DNA from: Clostridia bacterium
Lineage (GTDB): Bacteria > Bacillota > Clostridia > Oscillospirales > Acutalibacteraceae
DNA: 64,000 nucleotides
Direction: 5' to 3'
NCBI GenBank assembly: GCA_017416485.1
Contig: JAFQCH010000038.1
Span: 1-64,000 of the forward strand
In this document: one piece after another, positions 1 through 8,102 of the stretch
Layout of the letters: each line of letters opens with the position of its first letter
Numbering within the stretch: the stretch's first letter is position 1
Notes under the pieces: generated by a model
What the model was told of the DNA's origin: nothing
Database searches by the model: none
The model's input: only the letters and a program-made list of their open reading frames with translations
Translations under genes and position numbers: made by a program

Positions 1-37
1 GTAAGCGTGGGTTGTTTCACGAACAGGAGGATTTTTA

Positions 38-1642
38 ATGAAACAACCGTACAATACAGCACTATATATGAGACTGAGCCGTGATGACGAGAATTATGGC
101 GACAGCGTATCCATCGAGACCCAGCGCACCATTTTACAGCAATTCGCAAAGGACAACGATCTTCATGTGGTTGGTGAGTACATCGACGACGGATGGAGTG
201 GGACTACGTTTGAAAGACCGAACTTTAAGCGTATGATGGCAGATGTGGATGCAGGACGAGTAAACTGCATTGTCACGAAAGACCTCAGCCGCTTCGGGCG
301 TGACCATATCATGGTTGGCTACTATCTGGAATATGAGTTCCCGGACAAACAGGTGCGATATATCGCCGTGTCTGAGAACGAGGATACCAAGAAAGGCTTG
401 TCCGATTTTGTTCCTTTCAAAAATCTGTTCAACGAATGGTTTGCCAAGGACACCAGCCGCAAGGTCAAGACCGCCCTCCATGCCAAGTTTGCTGCAGGAG
501 AACGAACTTTCACCTATGCGCCCCTTGGGTATATCCGACACCCTGAAGTAAAGAATGCCATTGTTGTTGATGTGGAAACACGCTGGATTATCGAGAAAAT
601 CTTTGACCTTGCCTATCATGGAGCCGGTGCTGCCAAGATCGCAAGAGTATTGGTGGAAGAACAGGTTCCTACTGCCGGATGGCTGAACTATCAGAGATAT
701 GGGACATTCGCTCATATCTACGAGGGCGCACCGGAAGAAAAGTCCTACGCATGGACGCTGGCACAGGTCAAGAGCATCCTAAAAGACGAAACCTATATCG
801 GTAACAGCGTACACAACAAGCAGACCAACATTTCCTACAAGAACAAGAAAAAGGTACGCAAGCCGCAGGAGGAATGGTTTAGGGTAGAAAATACTCACGA
901 AGCCATTATCTCCAAGGAAGTCTTTAAGCAGGTGCAGGAACAGATCGCCAGCCGCCGCAGACAGCAAAAGGACGCTACCACGCAGATCTTCTCCGGTTTG
1001 GTGAAGTGTGCGGACTGCGGATGGTCGATGCGCTTCGGTACGAATAACCAGAACAAGAAACCGTACAGCCATTACACTTGCAGCCAATATGGGCAAGGGT
1101 TAAGACAATGTTCTGCCCACTATATCCGCTATGACTACCTCTACCACTATGTTCTGACGAGAATACAGGACTTGTCGAGAGAAGCACAGTTGGATGAAAA
1201 TGCACTTCTGCATCGGCTGCTGAAAGCGAGTGACCAGGAGCTTGCCGCCAATGCCAAAAGGCAGAGCGCCGAGCTTACAAGAGCCGAGAAGCGCAGAACA
1301 GAGGTTGACCGCAAGTTTGCGAAGCTGTATGAGGACTGGTCGGACGGTCGTATCACGGAGTACAACTTCAACATGATGTCTCAGAAATATCAGACCGAGC
1401 AGCAGGAGCTTGTCGAGAAGATCGAAAGGCTGTCTGCCGAGCTTGAATCTGAAAAGCAAACAACTGTCGATGCGGAAACTTGGATTTCTCTTATCAAGCA
1501 GTACGCAAATCCCACCGAACTGACAGCGGAGCTTCTGAATACGCTGATTGAAAAGATCGTTATTCACGAAGCAACCACCGTGGACGGTATGCGTGAGCAG
1601 AATATTGACATCTACTACCGCTTTATCGGCAAAATCGAGTAA
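38..1642 (+). CDS. Large serine recombinase of an integrative element
   Basis: A 534-residue site-specific recombinase that would catalyse excision and integration of a mobile element. The N-terminal resolvase fold carries the likely catalytic Ser14 in YMRLSRDDE and the DLSRFGRD motif. A recombinase domain follows at about 165-290, then a Cys4-type zinc ribbon (KCADCGW near residue 322 with YTCSQYGQG and QCSAHY), a coiled coil at about 385-470, and a C-terminal tail like DUF4368 recombinases of Firmicute conjugative elements. AGGAGG lies 7 bases before the ATG. Length is normal and no frame damage is seen. Such recombinases usually sit at one end of their element, so the rest of the element should lie left of the window. 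The exact element family cannot be told from here. Confidence 0.93.
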   Translation: MKQPYNTALYMRLSRDDENYGDSVSIETQRTILQQFAKDNDLHVVGEYIDDGWSGTTFERPNFKRMMADVDAGRVNCIVTKDLSRFGRDHIMVGYYLEYEFPDKQVRYIAVSENEDTKKGLSDFVPFKNLFNEWFAKDTSRKVKTALHAKFAAGERTFTYAPLGYIRHPEVKNAIVVDVETRWIIEKIFDLAYHGAGAAKIARVLVEEQVPTAGWLNYQRYGTFAHIYEGAPEEKSYAWTLAQVKSILKDETYIGNSVHNKQTNISYKNKKKVRKPQEEWFRVENTHEAIISKEVFKQVQEQIASRRRQQKDATTQIFSGLVKCADCGWSMRFGTNNQNKKPYSHYTCSQYGQGLRQCSAHYIRYDYLYHYVLTRIQDLSREAQLDENALLHRLLKASDQELAANAKRQSAELTRAEKRRTEVDRKFAKLYEDWSDGRITEYNFNMMSQKYQTEQQELVEKIERLSAELESEKQTTVDAETWISLIKQYANPTELTAELLNTLIEKIVIHEATTVDGMREQNIDIYYRFIGKIE

Positions 1643-1651
1643 AATTACAGA

Positions 1652-1687
1652 TATGAGTGCCTATGCAAGTAGGCGTAGGCACTCGTA
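1652..1687. other. Perfect-length inverted repeat at the presumed element end
   Basis: A 15-bp stem (1652-1666 with 1673-1687, two G-T pairs) with a 6-base loop follows the recombinase stop by 9 bases. No T-tract follows it, so a standard terminator is unlikely on the plus strand. It may be a recombinase binding site near the attachment junction, or a weak 3' stabilising hairpin. It lies between the recombinase and the broken regulator. Confidence 0.4.
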
Positions 1688-1705
1688 CATAACCAATATC
1701 TTTAA

Positions 1706-2392
1706 GTGCGGGAAACGGGGCTTGCGTTGCCCGATATTTCCCTTGTTACGACCCTTGCCGCAATTTTCAATGTATCAACCGATGACCTGTTCGGCTTTGA
1801 CCGAAAAGAAATCGAAGCGGACATTGAACGCATCTGTCAGCATGCTTTTGAATACCGCGAAAGCGATTATAAGAAAAGTCGTGCCATTCTTGAAGAAGGC
1901 TTACAGAAATACCCCGGCAATGAAATTCTGCTGAACAATCTTTTGTATGTGGTGATTGACCCCGATGAAAAAATCCGCTTTGCATTGCCTTTGTCTCAGA
2001 GTGAAAATGCCGAAGTTCGTTTTGATGCACTTCGTTTTTTGGCCTATGCTTACAGCGAAAAAGGGGAGGATTCCCAAGCGGTTGCCTGCATGGAGCAAGT
2101 CCCCGAATTGTATTTTACCAAACTTTCCGAAATGGCTTTTGTTGCAAAAGGGAAAGTAAAGTATGATGCCGCCGAAAAACAGAAATGGATCTCCTTTGAA
2201 ACGCTGTTGCAGATGATGTGGAAACTCGTCGAATGTTACGAAGAACAAGGAAAACTGCAAGCCGCAATGAACGAAACACGCAGTTGTCTTTTGTTGCTGG
2301 ATGCAATCAAAGGACACAACAAAGCCGAAAACTTTGATACCTACAAATCATTCTTTGAAAAGCAGCTGAACCGATTGCAAAATCAATCATAA
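1706..2392 (+). pseudogene. 3' fragment of an XRE-family regulator with TPR-like tail, cut by element insertion
   Basis: The reading frame opens in the middle of a helix-turn-helix domain: RETGLALPDISL...LAAIFNVSTDDLFGFD is the usual end of an XRE/Cro HTH followed by its linker. The preceding in-frame codon at 1703-1705 is a stop. In intact relatives this stretch reads W-E-x-G-x-x-x-P-D, preceded by about 40 residues of HTH that are absent here. The remaining 200 residues are helical and TPR-like, as in the common clostridial HTH-TPR regulators. The GTG at 1706 has no ribosome site. The break point coincides with the end of the recombinase element, so the regulator was probably split by integration within the bases encoding W-E-T-G. 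The N-terminal half should lie at the far element end. Alternatively the gene decayed before the element arrived. Confidence 0.75.
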
Positions 2393-2400
2393 AACAAAAA

Positions 2401-2434
2401 CCGAGAGATGCGAAAAAACATCTCTCGGTTTCTT
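2401..2434. terminator. Bidirectional terminator between the regulator remnant and upp
   Basis: Stem 2401-2410 pairs with 2419-2428 (ccgagagatg / catctctcgg), with T-rich flanks on both strands. It lies between convergent genes. Confidence 0.85.
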
Positions 2435-2443
2435 TGTAATGTG

Positions 2444-3073
2444 TTATTTTGTTCCGAAGATACGGTCGCCTGCATCGCCGAGGCCGGGAACGATGTAGCC
2501 CTTTTCGTTGAGCTTTTCGTCCTTGCTTGCGCAGAAGATCGGCACATCGGGGTGTGCTTCACTGAGTGCTTTAATGCCTTCGGGAGCCGCGATCAGGCAC
2601 ATGAATTTAATGTTCTTACCGCCGTGCTGTTTGATGAAATTGAGTGCCGCAATGGCAGAACCGCCTGTTGCAAGCATGGGGTCAAGCACAATGATCGGTC
2701 TCTTGTCGATGTTGGGAGGCAGTTTGCAGTAGTATTCATGCGGTTCCAGCGTTTCTTCGTCACGATACAGACCGATGTGGCCGATGCGTGCCGCGGGAAC
2801 AATGCTTGTCACACCGTCCACCATACCCAAACCTGCACGCAGAATCGGAACGATTGCAAACTTCGGGCCGTCCACCATCTTGCAGACGGTTTCGGTAATG
2901 GGGGTCTTGACGGTGACATCCTTCAGCGGAAGATCGCGAAGCGATTCGTAACACATCAGCATTGTAATTTCCTTTACAAGCTCACGGAATTCCTTGCTGC
3001 CTGTTGCTTCATTGCGAAGCACGGAAATCTTGTGCTGAATCAGCGGATGATCGAAAATTGTGATATTTGCCAT
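2444..3073 (-). CDS. upp: Uracil phosphoribosyltransferase
   Basis: Converts uracil and PRPP to UMP in pyrimidine salvage; cytosolic. The 209-residue product starts [15 protein letters not shown], has the PRPP-binding loop [11 protein letters not shown], and ends with the family C-terminus [14 protein letters not shown]. The start at 3073 is preferred over upstream in-frame codons because AAGGAAGG sits just before it and the protein then has the family length. It begins 16 bases after the pyrP stop, so uptake and salvage are co-transcribed and should share the leader control upstream of pyrP. Confidence 0.96.
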   Translation of the reverse strand: MANITIFDHPLIQHKISVLRNEATGSKEFRELVKEITMLMCYESLRDLPLKDVTVKTPITETVCKMVDGPKFAIVPILRAGLGMVDGVTSIVPAARIGHIGLYRDEETLEPHEYYCKLPPNIDKRPIIVLDPMLATGGSAIAALNFIKQHGGKNIKFMCLIAAPEGIKALSEAHPDVPIFCASKDEKLNEKGYIVPGLGDAGDRIFGTK

Positions 3074-3089
3074 TTTGTTTCCTTCCTTT

Positions 3090-4490
3090 TTAAGCTTGCT
3101 CGTCGGCCTTTGCCTTGGAAACGATTGCATTGACAATGATGCCGAGGATGAGAGCGACTGCGATGTTGGTGATCTTGATGATGGGAGCATTGAACGGATC
3201 GTCGCCGCCGAAGTTGAGGGTCAGACCGCCGATGCCGGGGATGAGGATGGCTGCAACAACAAACAGATTCTTGTTGAGGTTAAGGTCAACCTGCTGAATC
3301 ATCTTCAGACCCGAAACAGCAATAAAGCCGTACAGCGCAATGCTGATACCGCCGACAACACAGCCCGGAATGGTGCTGACGAACAGCTCAAACGGAGTGA
3401 TGAAGGCCACGATGATTGCCATAATGGCAGCACCGACAATGCTGTAAACGGATGCGTTCTTTGTGATGGCAACGCAGCCGACGGATTCGCCGTAGGTGGT
3501 ATTGGGGCAGCAGCCGAACAGGGTACCGACCATGGATCCGACACCGTCACCGAGCAGGGTACGGGTAAGGCCGGGCTCTTCAAGAAGGTCAACCTGGTTG
3601 TCACCGTCGGAAAGGATGAAGCTGAGGTTCTTGTGGTCAGCAATGTGCTCTGCAAGAACAACAAAAGCAACGGGCATGAACAGCAGTGCGATGGATGCAA
3701 CATTTGCCCAATCAAAAGCCTTCATTTCGCCGATTGCCTTGAACAGAACGATGTTGTCGGGCACGGAGATGATGCTCTTGATTGAGAAATCAGCAAGATA
3801 GCCGTTGAATGCGCTGAAGTCAACGATCTGCAGGTAGGGAATGTCGGCAGCATTGCCGATCACGGTGAAAATTGTTGCAGAAATATAGCCTGCGGCAATA
3901 CCGATGATGAACGGAATCATTTTGAGGGTCTTCTTGCCGTAGCAGGAAGCGATAACCGTAGCAACAAAGGTGATAAGAGCACACAAAATGTGAATCAGGT
4001 TGTAGTTTGCGGTGGAAACAGCGGTGTTCTGCACGTTGTTGATGGCAGAGCCTGCAAGGGAAAGACCGATGAGTGCAACCGTGGGCCCGATGATGACGGG
4101 AGGAAGCAGCTTTGAAATCCATTTTGTGCCGCTGATTTTTACAACGATTGCGATGATGACATACACAAGACCTGCAAGGACTGCACCGAGCAGAATGCCC
4201 ATGTAGCCGTTTGCGGTTGCGGCATACAGCGCGCCGAGGAAAGCAAAGGACGAGCCGAGGAAAACAGGGCTCTTACCCTTTGTGAAAAGCAGATAAACGA
4301 AGGTGCCGAGGCCCGCACCGAGCAGTGCAGACGAGGTGGAAAGAATAACACCGTTGGCTTCGCCGCCGTTGGCGTTGACGAGCAAGGGAACGAGGATGGT
4401 AGCTGCAACGATGGAAAGCAGTTGCTGCAGAGAAAACAGAACGAGTTTCCCGAAGGGGGGCTTGTCTTTGATGCCGTAAATGAGTTTCAT
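3090..4490 (-). CDS. pyrP: Uracil permease (NCS2 family)
   Basis: A 466-residue inner-membrane transporter of the nucleobase:cation symporter-2 family, expected to import uracil. Many hydrophobic segments are visible, and the N-terminus [15 protein letters not shown] is typical of PyrP/UraA. The [13 protein letters not shown] and [10 protein letters not shown] segments match conserved NCS2 substrate-site regions. The start at 4490 is chosen because AAGGAGAA precedes it; an in-frame codon 33 bases upstream lacks a ribosome site. It is the first structural gene of the pyrP-upp operon, downstream of a leader peptide and attenuator. Uracil specificity is inferred from linkage to upp; xanthine or another base is less likely. 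Confidence 0.93.
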   Translation of the reverse strand: MKLIYGIKDKPPFGKLVLFSLQQLLSIVAATILVPLLVNANGGEANGVILSTSSALLGAGLGTFVYLLFTKGKSPVFLGSSFAFLGALYAATANGYMGILLGAVLAGLVYVIIAIVVKISGTKWISKLLPPVIIGPTVALIGLSLAGSAINNVQNTAVSTANYNLIHILCALITFVATVIASCYGKKTLKMIPFIIGIAAGYISATIFTVIGNAADIPYLQIVDFSAFNGYLADFSIKSIISVPDNIVLFKAIGEMKAFDWANVASIALLFMPVAFVVLAEHIADHKNLSFILSDGDNQVDLLEEPGLTRTLLGDGVGSMVGTLFGCCPNTTYGESVGCVAITKNASVYSIVGAAIMAIIVAFITPFELFVSTIPGCVVGGISIALYGFIAVSGLKMIQQVDLNLNKNLFVVAAILIPGIGGLTLNFGGDDPFNAPIIKITNIAVALILGIIVNAIVSKAKADEQA

Positions 4491-4523
4491 AGTTCTTCTC
4501 CTTTTTGCTTTTATTTTTGGCAT

Positions 4524-4557
4524 AAAAAAATACCGACGCTGTGAAAAACGTCAGTCA
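4524..4557 (-). terminator. Attenuator terminator upstream of pyrP
   Basis: Read on the minus strand, ACTGACG (4555-4549) pairs with CGTCGGT (4538-4532), followed directly by a run of T (4531-4524). The stem begins at the last base of the leader-peptide stop codon, so a ribosome at that stop would block folding. It lies about 35 bases before the pyrP start. Confidence 0.8.
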
Positions 4558-4629
4558 AAAGGTGAAATAAAAATAATACGGCTTAAAAGAAAAATCGTTG
4601 CACATCTTTTTTTCTTTTGCCGTTGTCAT
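4555..4629 (-). CDS. Leader peptide of the pyrP-upp operon (24 residues)
   Basis: A 24-codon frame begins about a dozen bases after the predicted transcription start, with an AGGTGAG ribosome site 5 bases before the ATG. The peptide is MTTAKEKKMC..., and its second half (FSFKPYYFYFTF) is encoded almost only by U-rich codons, giving the transcript a U-rich tract just before the terminator. The stop codon overlaps the 5' arm of the terminator stem. This is the architecture of the E. coli pyrBI leader: when UTP is low, RNA polymerase pauses in the U-rich tract, the ribosome catches up, and the terminator cannot form. Function in this organism is inference. No PyrR-binding loop was recognised in the leader. 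Confidence 0.7.
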   Translation of the reverse strand: MTTAKEKKMCNDFSFKPYYFYFTF

Positions 4630-4647
4630 TCTGCTCACCTCACAAAA

Positions 4648-4676
4648 ATTATACTGTTTCCGACTTTTATTGTCAA
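4648..4676 (-). promoter_or_regulatory. Promoter of the pyrP-upp leader
   Basis: TTGACA (4676-4671), a 17-base spacer and TATAAT (4653-4648) on the minus strand: a perfect sigma-A consensus. Transcription should start near 4641, giving a leader of about 150 bases with almost no untranslated sequence before the leader ATG. Confidence 0.88.
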
Positions 4677-4761
4677 GGTCTTGCAGAAAACTTACTGAAA
4701 TTTGGCATTTTGTACGAAAATGGAAAGATTTCTTTAACACACATCACGATGAATTTTCCTC

Positions 4762-4790
4762 TTTACTTTTGTTCTTTTGTGTGCTAAAAT
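4762..4790 (+). promoter_or_regulatory. Promoter for the TrpR-like gene operon
   Basis: TTTACT, 17 bases, TAAAAT, ending 36 bases before the ATG at 4826. Confidence 0.6.
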
Positions 4791-4825
4791 AGTAATGTTT
4801 AAAAGATTGAAAGCGAGGATTTCCT

Positions 4826-5116
4826 ATGGCAAGCAAAATCAGAGATGACAATACCGATTTTCTCTTTGAGGCTATTTTGCAATTGCAGAATATTGATGAG
4901 TGCTACGATTTCTTTGAAGATCTTTGCACCGTTCCCGAAGTCAAGGCAATGGCACAACGCATTGCAGTTGCCAAAATGCTTTCCGATAAAAAAGTATATA
5001 ACGACATCGTTCGCCTGACGGGGGCATCCACTGCCACCATCAGCCGCGTCAACCGCAGTTTGTCTTACGGTTGCGGCGGTTATGACATTGTTTTCAAAAG
5101 AATGGAGAATGAATAA
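4826..5116 (+). CDS. YerC/YecD-family TrpR-like DNA-binding protein
   Basis: A 96-residue all-helical protein matching the YerC/YecD group of the Trp repressor superfamily. The segments EDLCTVPEVKAMAQRI and TGASTATISRVNRSL form the helix-turn-helix. Members are small transcriptional regulators whose ligands are mostly unknown. GCGAGG lies 9 bases before the ATG. The stop overlaps the ATG of the next gene by one base, so the two are translationally coupled. Target genes cannot be named from sequence. Confidence 0.85.
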   Translation: MASKIRDDNTDFLFEAILQLQNIDECYDFFEDLCTVPEVKAMAQRIAVAKMLSDKKVYNDIVRLTGASTATISRVNRSLSYGCGGYDIVFKRMENE

Positions 5117-5895
5117 TGTCCGGGTATGACCGGTTTGCATCTGTATATGATCGGTTAACAGGAAATGTCGGCTACGCACAGCGAGCCGACTATCTGTTTA
5201 TGTTGCTGAAAAACGCAGGTGTTGCAACGGGCACCTTGCTCGATCTTGCCTGCGGAACGGGTTCGTTGAGTGTGGCACTTTGCGAAAAAGGCTTTGAGGT
5301 TATCGGGGTGGACGGTTCGTTTGAAATGCTTTCCGTTGCCCGCGAAAAGTGTGCCCCGTTTGGTGACAGAATATTACTGCTGTGTCAGGATATGACCGAA
5401 CTTGACTTGTTCGGAACAATTGACTGCGCGGTTTGTTCCTTGGACAGCATCAATCACCTGACCGAAGAAGCGGATGTGTATGAAACATTCCGACTTGTAT
5501 CTTTGTTTATGAATCAGGGCGGCATCTTTGTGTTTGATGTCAACACCGTTCATAAACATAAAAATGTTCTTGCCGACAACACATTCATCTATGAAGAAGA
5601 CGATGTGTTCTGCGTCTGGCAGAATACCTATTATGAAGAAGATGATTCGGTTGAGATCTTTCTTGATATCTTTACCGAAAACCAAGACGGCTCTTACACC
5701 CGTGAACAGGAATCCTTCTGCGAGCGTGCTTACAGTGATGCAATGCTCACCGATATGCTCGAAATGGCAGGTTTCAGTGTGCAGGGAAGATTCGCGGAGC
5801 TTACCACCGATGCCCCTGCCGATGATGCTGAGCGCGTCTATTATGTATGTAAAAAAGTAACCCCCACAGGTACAACAGGAGAAAAGTATGAATAA
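5116..5895 (+). CDS. Class I SAM-dependent methyltransferase
   Basis: A 259-residue Rossmann-fold methyltransferase. Motif I is LLDLACGTGSLSVAL near residues 40-54, the acidic residue after strand 2 appears in IGVDGSFEML, and motif II is around FGTIDCAVCSLDSINHL. The N-terminus YDRFASVYDRLT is common in small-molecule methyltransferases of Firmicutes. The substrate is unknown. It overlaps the upstream regulator by one base and the downstream hslO by eight, so the three genes form one operon. A start further downstream is unlikely because the first residues belong to the conserved family N-terminus. Confidence 0.88.
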   Translation: MSGYDRFASVYDRLTGNVGYAQRADYLFMLLKNAGVATGTLLDLACGTGSLSVALCEKGFEVIGVDGSFEMLSVAREKCAPFGDRILLLCQDMTELDLFGTIDCAVCSLDSINHLTEEADVYETFRLVSLFMNQGGIFVFDVNTVHKHKNVLADNTFIYEEDDVFCVWQNTYYEEDDSVEIFLDIFTENQDGSYTREQESFCERAYSDAMLTDMLEMAGFSVQGRFAELTTDAPADDAERVYYVCKKVTPTGTTGEKYE

Positions 5896-6778
5896 GTTAA
5901 TTCGTTGTTTGTCCGAGGACGGAACCGTTCTCGTTATGGCGGCTGATACCACCGAATTGGTGGAAACAGCCCGCCGTTACCATGAAACAAGCAAAGTCTG
6001 CACGGCGGCTTTGGGCAGAATGCTGACCGCCGCTTCACTCATGGGGACATTGCTTAAAAGTGATGACTACAGCCTGACCTTGCGCATCAACGGCGGCGGC
6101 CCCGCAGGGAGCGTCATTGCCGTCGGTGATCCGAGAGGTAATGTCAGAGGCTATGTGATGAATCCGCACATTGATCTGCCGCTGAATGCAAAAGGCAAGC
6201 TGGATGTCGGCGGTGCGGTCGGCACGGACGGCCACCTGACGGTTATCAAAGATATCGGCATGCGTGACCCTTATATCGGTCAGATTCCCATTGTGTCGGG
6301 CGAAATCGCAGAGGATATCACTTCTTATTACGCAATCAGTGAACAGGTTCCCACTGTTTGTGCATTGGGTGTTTTGGTTAACCCCGATTTGTCCGTTGCG
6401 TGTGCGGGCGGTTTCATGATTCAGCTTTTGCCCACGGCAGACGATACCATCATCGACAAGGTCGAAGACGGACTCAAAGACCTGCCGAGTGTTACAAGTA
6501 TGCTTGCCGACGGCATGAGCGTGCTTGATATCTGCAAAAAAGTGCTTCCCAATTTTGAAATCGGTGTGCTGGATGAAGAAACCCCCGATTATGTCTGCAA
6601 TTGCAGTAAAGAACGCGTGGAAGCCGCCCTGTTGAGCACAGGCAAGGAAAGTCTTCTTGAAATGGCAGAAGATGCCGGCACGCAGGTGCGTTGCCACTTC
6701 TGTCCGAAGATTTTCAATTTTACTCCCGCAGAACTTCGTGCCCTTGCAAAATCGGCTACAGAAACTGACGAAGAATAA
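5888..6778 (+). CDS. hslO: Hsp33 redox-regulated holdase chaperone
   Basis: A 296-residue cytosolic chaperone that binds unfolding proteins under oxidative stress. The zinc-binding switch is present as CNC near residue 236 and CHFC near 269, which release zinc and form disulfides on oxidation. The N-terminal fold shows the typical INGGGPAG...GDPRGNVRGYV segment. Length is normal. Its start lies inside the methyltransferase gene (8-base overlap, GGAGAAAAGT before ATG), showing translational coupling. A strong terminator follows. Confidence 0.96.
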   Translation: MNKLIRCLSEDGTVLVMAADTTELVETARRYHETSKVCTAALGRMLTAASLMGTLLKSDDYSLTLRINGGGPAGSVIAVGDPRGNVRGYVMNPHIDLPLNAKGKLDVGGAVGTDGHLTVIKDIGMRDPYIGQIPIVSGEIAEDITSYYAISEQVPTVCALGVLVNPDLSVACAGGFMIQLLPTADDTIIDKVEDGLKDLPSVTSMLADGMSVLDICKKVLPNFEIGVLDEETPDYVCNCSKERVEAALLSTGKESLLEMAEDAGTQVRCHFCPKIFNFTPAELRALAKSATETDEE

Positions 6779-6793
6779 ACAACAATAACAAAA

Positions 6794-6824
6794 ATCCGGA
6801 GTTCATCGAACCCCGGATTTTTTT
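6794..6824 (+). terminator. Terminator after hslO
   Basis: An 11-bp stem with one mismatch (6794-6804 with 6808-6818), a 3-base loop, then a run of seven T. Confidence 0.9.
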
Positions 6825-6844
6825 ATAGTTGCAGAAAGAGGGAT

Positions 6845-7116
6845 GCTGCAAGCCGAAATGTAAAAATGTAAAATTGAAAATGCAAAATGCAAAATTAAAG
6901 GAATGGCGTTGCCATTATAGAAGATGTAAATCATGATTTTGCAATTTTAATTTTGGGTATGTCTGATTCTTTACAAAGAATATTATTTTGCAAATGTTTA
7001 ACTCATAATAGTTTATATTTTTGTATGCAAATTTTTCATATTGTATAATCGGAGCGAAGCGACCCGATATTTTGCATTCTGCATTTTGCATTTTGCATTC
7101 ATTTTTCGCTGCAGCT
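6845..7116. repeat. MITE-like palindromic intergenic element
   Basis: The 345-base gap between hslO and the next gene holds no credible gene. Its ends are imperfect inverted repeats of about 50 bases. The left end (6846-6896) has gctgcaagccg followed by repeats of AAATGCAAAATGC. The right end (7065-7115) has the complement with ATTTTGCATTTTGC repeats and cgctgcagc. Internal small hairpins include aatggc-gtt-gccatt (6903-6914) and atcgg...ccgat around 7048-7068. Such AT-rich, nested-hairpin elements with a ggagcgaagcgaccc core are common dispersed repeats in clostridial genomes. No copy is seen elsewhere in this window. Confidence 0.6.
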
Positions 7117-7124
7117 TGCGGATT

Positions 7125-8081
7125 TTATGAATCCTTATTCAGATATTCTTCCACCGTGTATTTGGGTCTGTGTTTGGTTTCAAGATAAATTTTGCCGATG
7201 TATTCACCAATGACCCCGATGGCAAGCAGTTGCAGTCCGCCGATGGCCCAGATGGAAACCACGGTCGAAGTCCAGCCTGTTACCGTAGCACCGATCCAAT
7301 GGCGAATAAGAGAATACAACAGCATGATGATGCTGATTGCAAAAATCAGAAAACCGAGCACCGTAACAAGCCGAATGGGTTTTACAGACATGGATGTGAT
7401 GCCTTCCAGTGCAAATGCAATCATCTTTTTCAGCGGATATTTGGATTCACCCGCCGCACGTTCACCGCGTTCATATTCCACGGTTGCCGTTTTGAAACCG
7501 AGCAGGGGAACCAGCCCTCTTAAAAACAGATTCACTTCATCGAAATCTGCCAATGCCGCAAGGGCACGCTTTGTCATCAGGCGGTAATCTGCATGGTCAT
7601 TGACGATTTCGACCCCCAACAGCTGCATGACCTTGTAGAATCCGTGTGCCGTACCGCGTTTGAATGCCGTGTCGGTATCTCTTGCACAGCGCACGCCATA
7701 TACAATGTCACAGCCTTCATAACAGCGGTCAATCATGCCGTCAATGGCATTGATGTCGTCCTGCAAATCTGCATCCATGGAAATGATTGCATCGCATTCC
7801 TCGCGCACGGTCATCATGCCCGCAAGCAGTGCGTTCTGATGTCCTTTGTTGTGTGCCAGTTTGATTCCTCTGAACAGTTCGTCGGCTTTGTGCAATGCAC
7901 AGATGATCTCCCATGTTTTGTCTTTGGAGCCGTCATCCACAAACACCACCTTGCTGTCGGCAGTGATCTTGCCGCATTGCTGTAAAAACTGCATTTTTTC
8001 TCGTATTTTCAGTGCTGTAATGGGAAGCACTTCCTGCTCGTTGTAGCAGGGAATAACAAGGTATAATTTCAACTGTTCCAT
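7125..8081 (-). CDS. Family 2 glycosyltransferase (DPM1/GtrB-like) with two C-terminal membrane helices
   Basis: A 318-residue GT2 enzyme expected to transfer a sugar from a nucleotide donor to a polyprenyl phosphate on the cytoplasmic face. The N-terminal GT-A domain has VIPCYNEQE, VFVDDGSKDKT and the metal-binding SMDADLQDD. Two hydrophobic segments occupy about 230-295, as in GtrB/ArnC/DPM1 proteins. It follows the large membrane protein on the same strand by 21 bases. The pair resembles lipid-linked sugar donor synthesis plus a membrane transferase using that donor. The sugar is not identifiable. Confidence 0.88.
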   Translation of the reverse strand: MEQLKLYLVIPCYNEQEVLPITALKIREKMQFLQQCGKITADSKVVFVDDGSKDKTWEIICALHKADELFRGIKLAHNKGHQNALLAGMMTVREECDAIISMDADLQDDINAIDGMIDRCYEGCDIVYGVRCARDTDTAFKRGTAHGFYKVMQLLGVEIVNDHADYRLMTKRALAALADFDEVNLFLRGLVPLLGFKTATVEYERGERAAGESKYPLKKMIAFALEGITSMSVKPIRLVTVLGFLIFAISIIMLLYSLIRHWIGATVTGWTSTVVSIWAIGGLQLLAIGVIGEYIGKIYLETKHRPKYTVEEYLNKDS

Positions 8082-8102
8082 AATTTTAACTCCTTTATAT
8101 GT

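Noticed and set aside
4491..4680. PyrR-binding riboswitch-like element in the pyrP leader
   Set aside because: No ARUCC-N-GNGAGGY-type loop was seen; a translated leader and terminator explain the region better.
7065..7105. Tandem TTTTGCAT units considered as a CRISPR-like array
   Set aside because: Units are about 10 bases with no spacers; they belong to the terminal inverted repeat of the MITE-like element.
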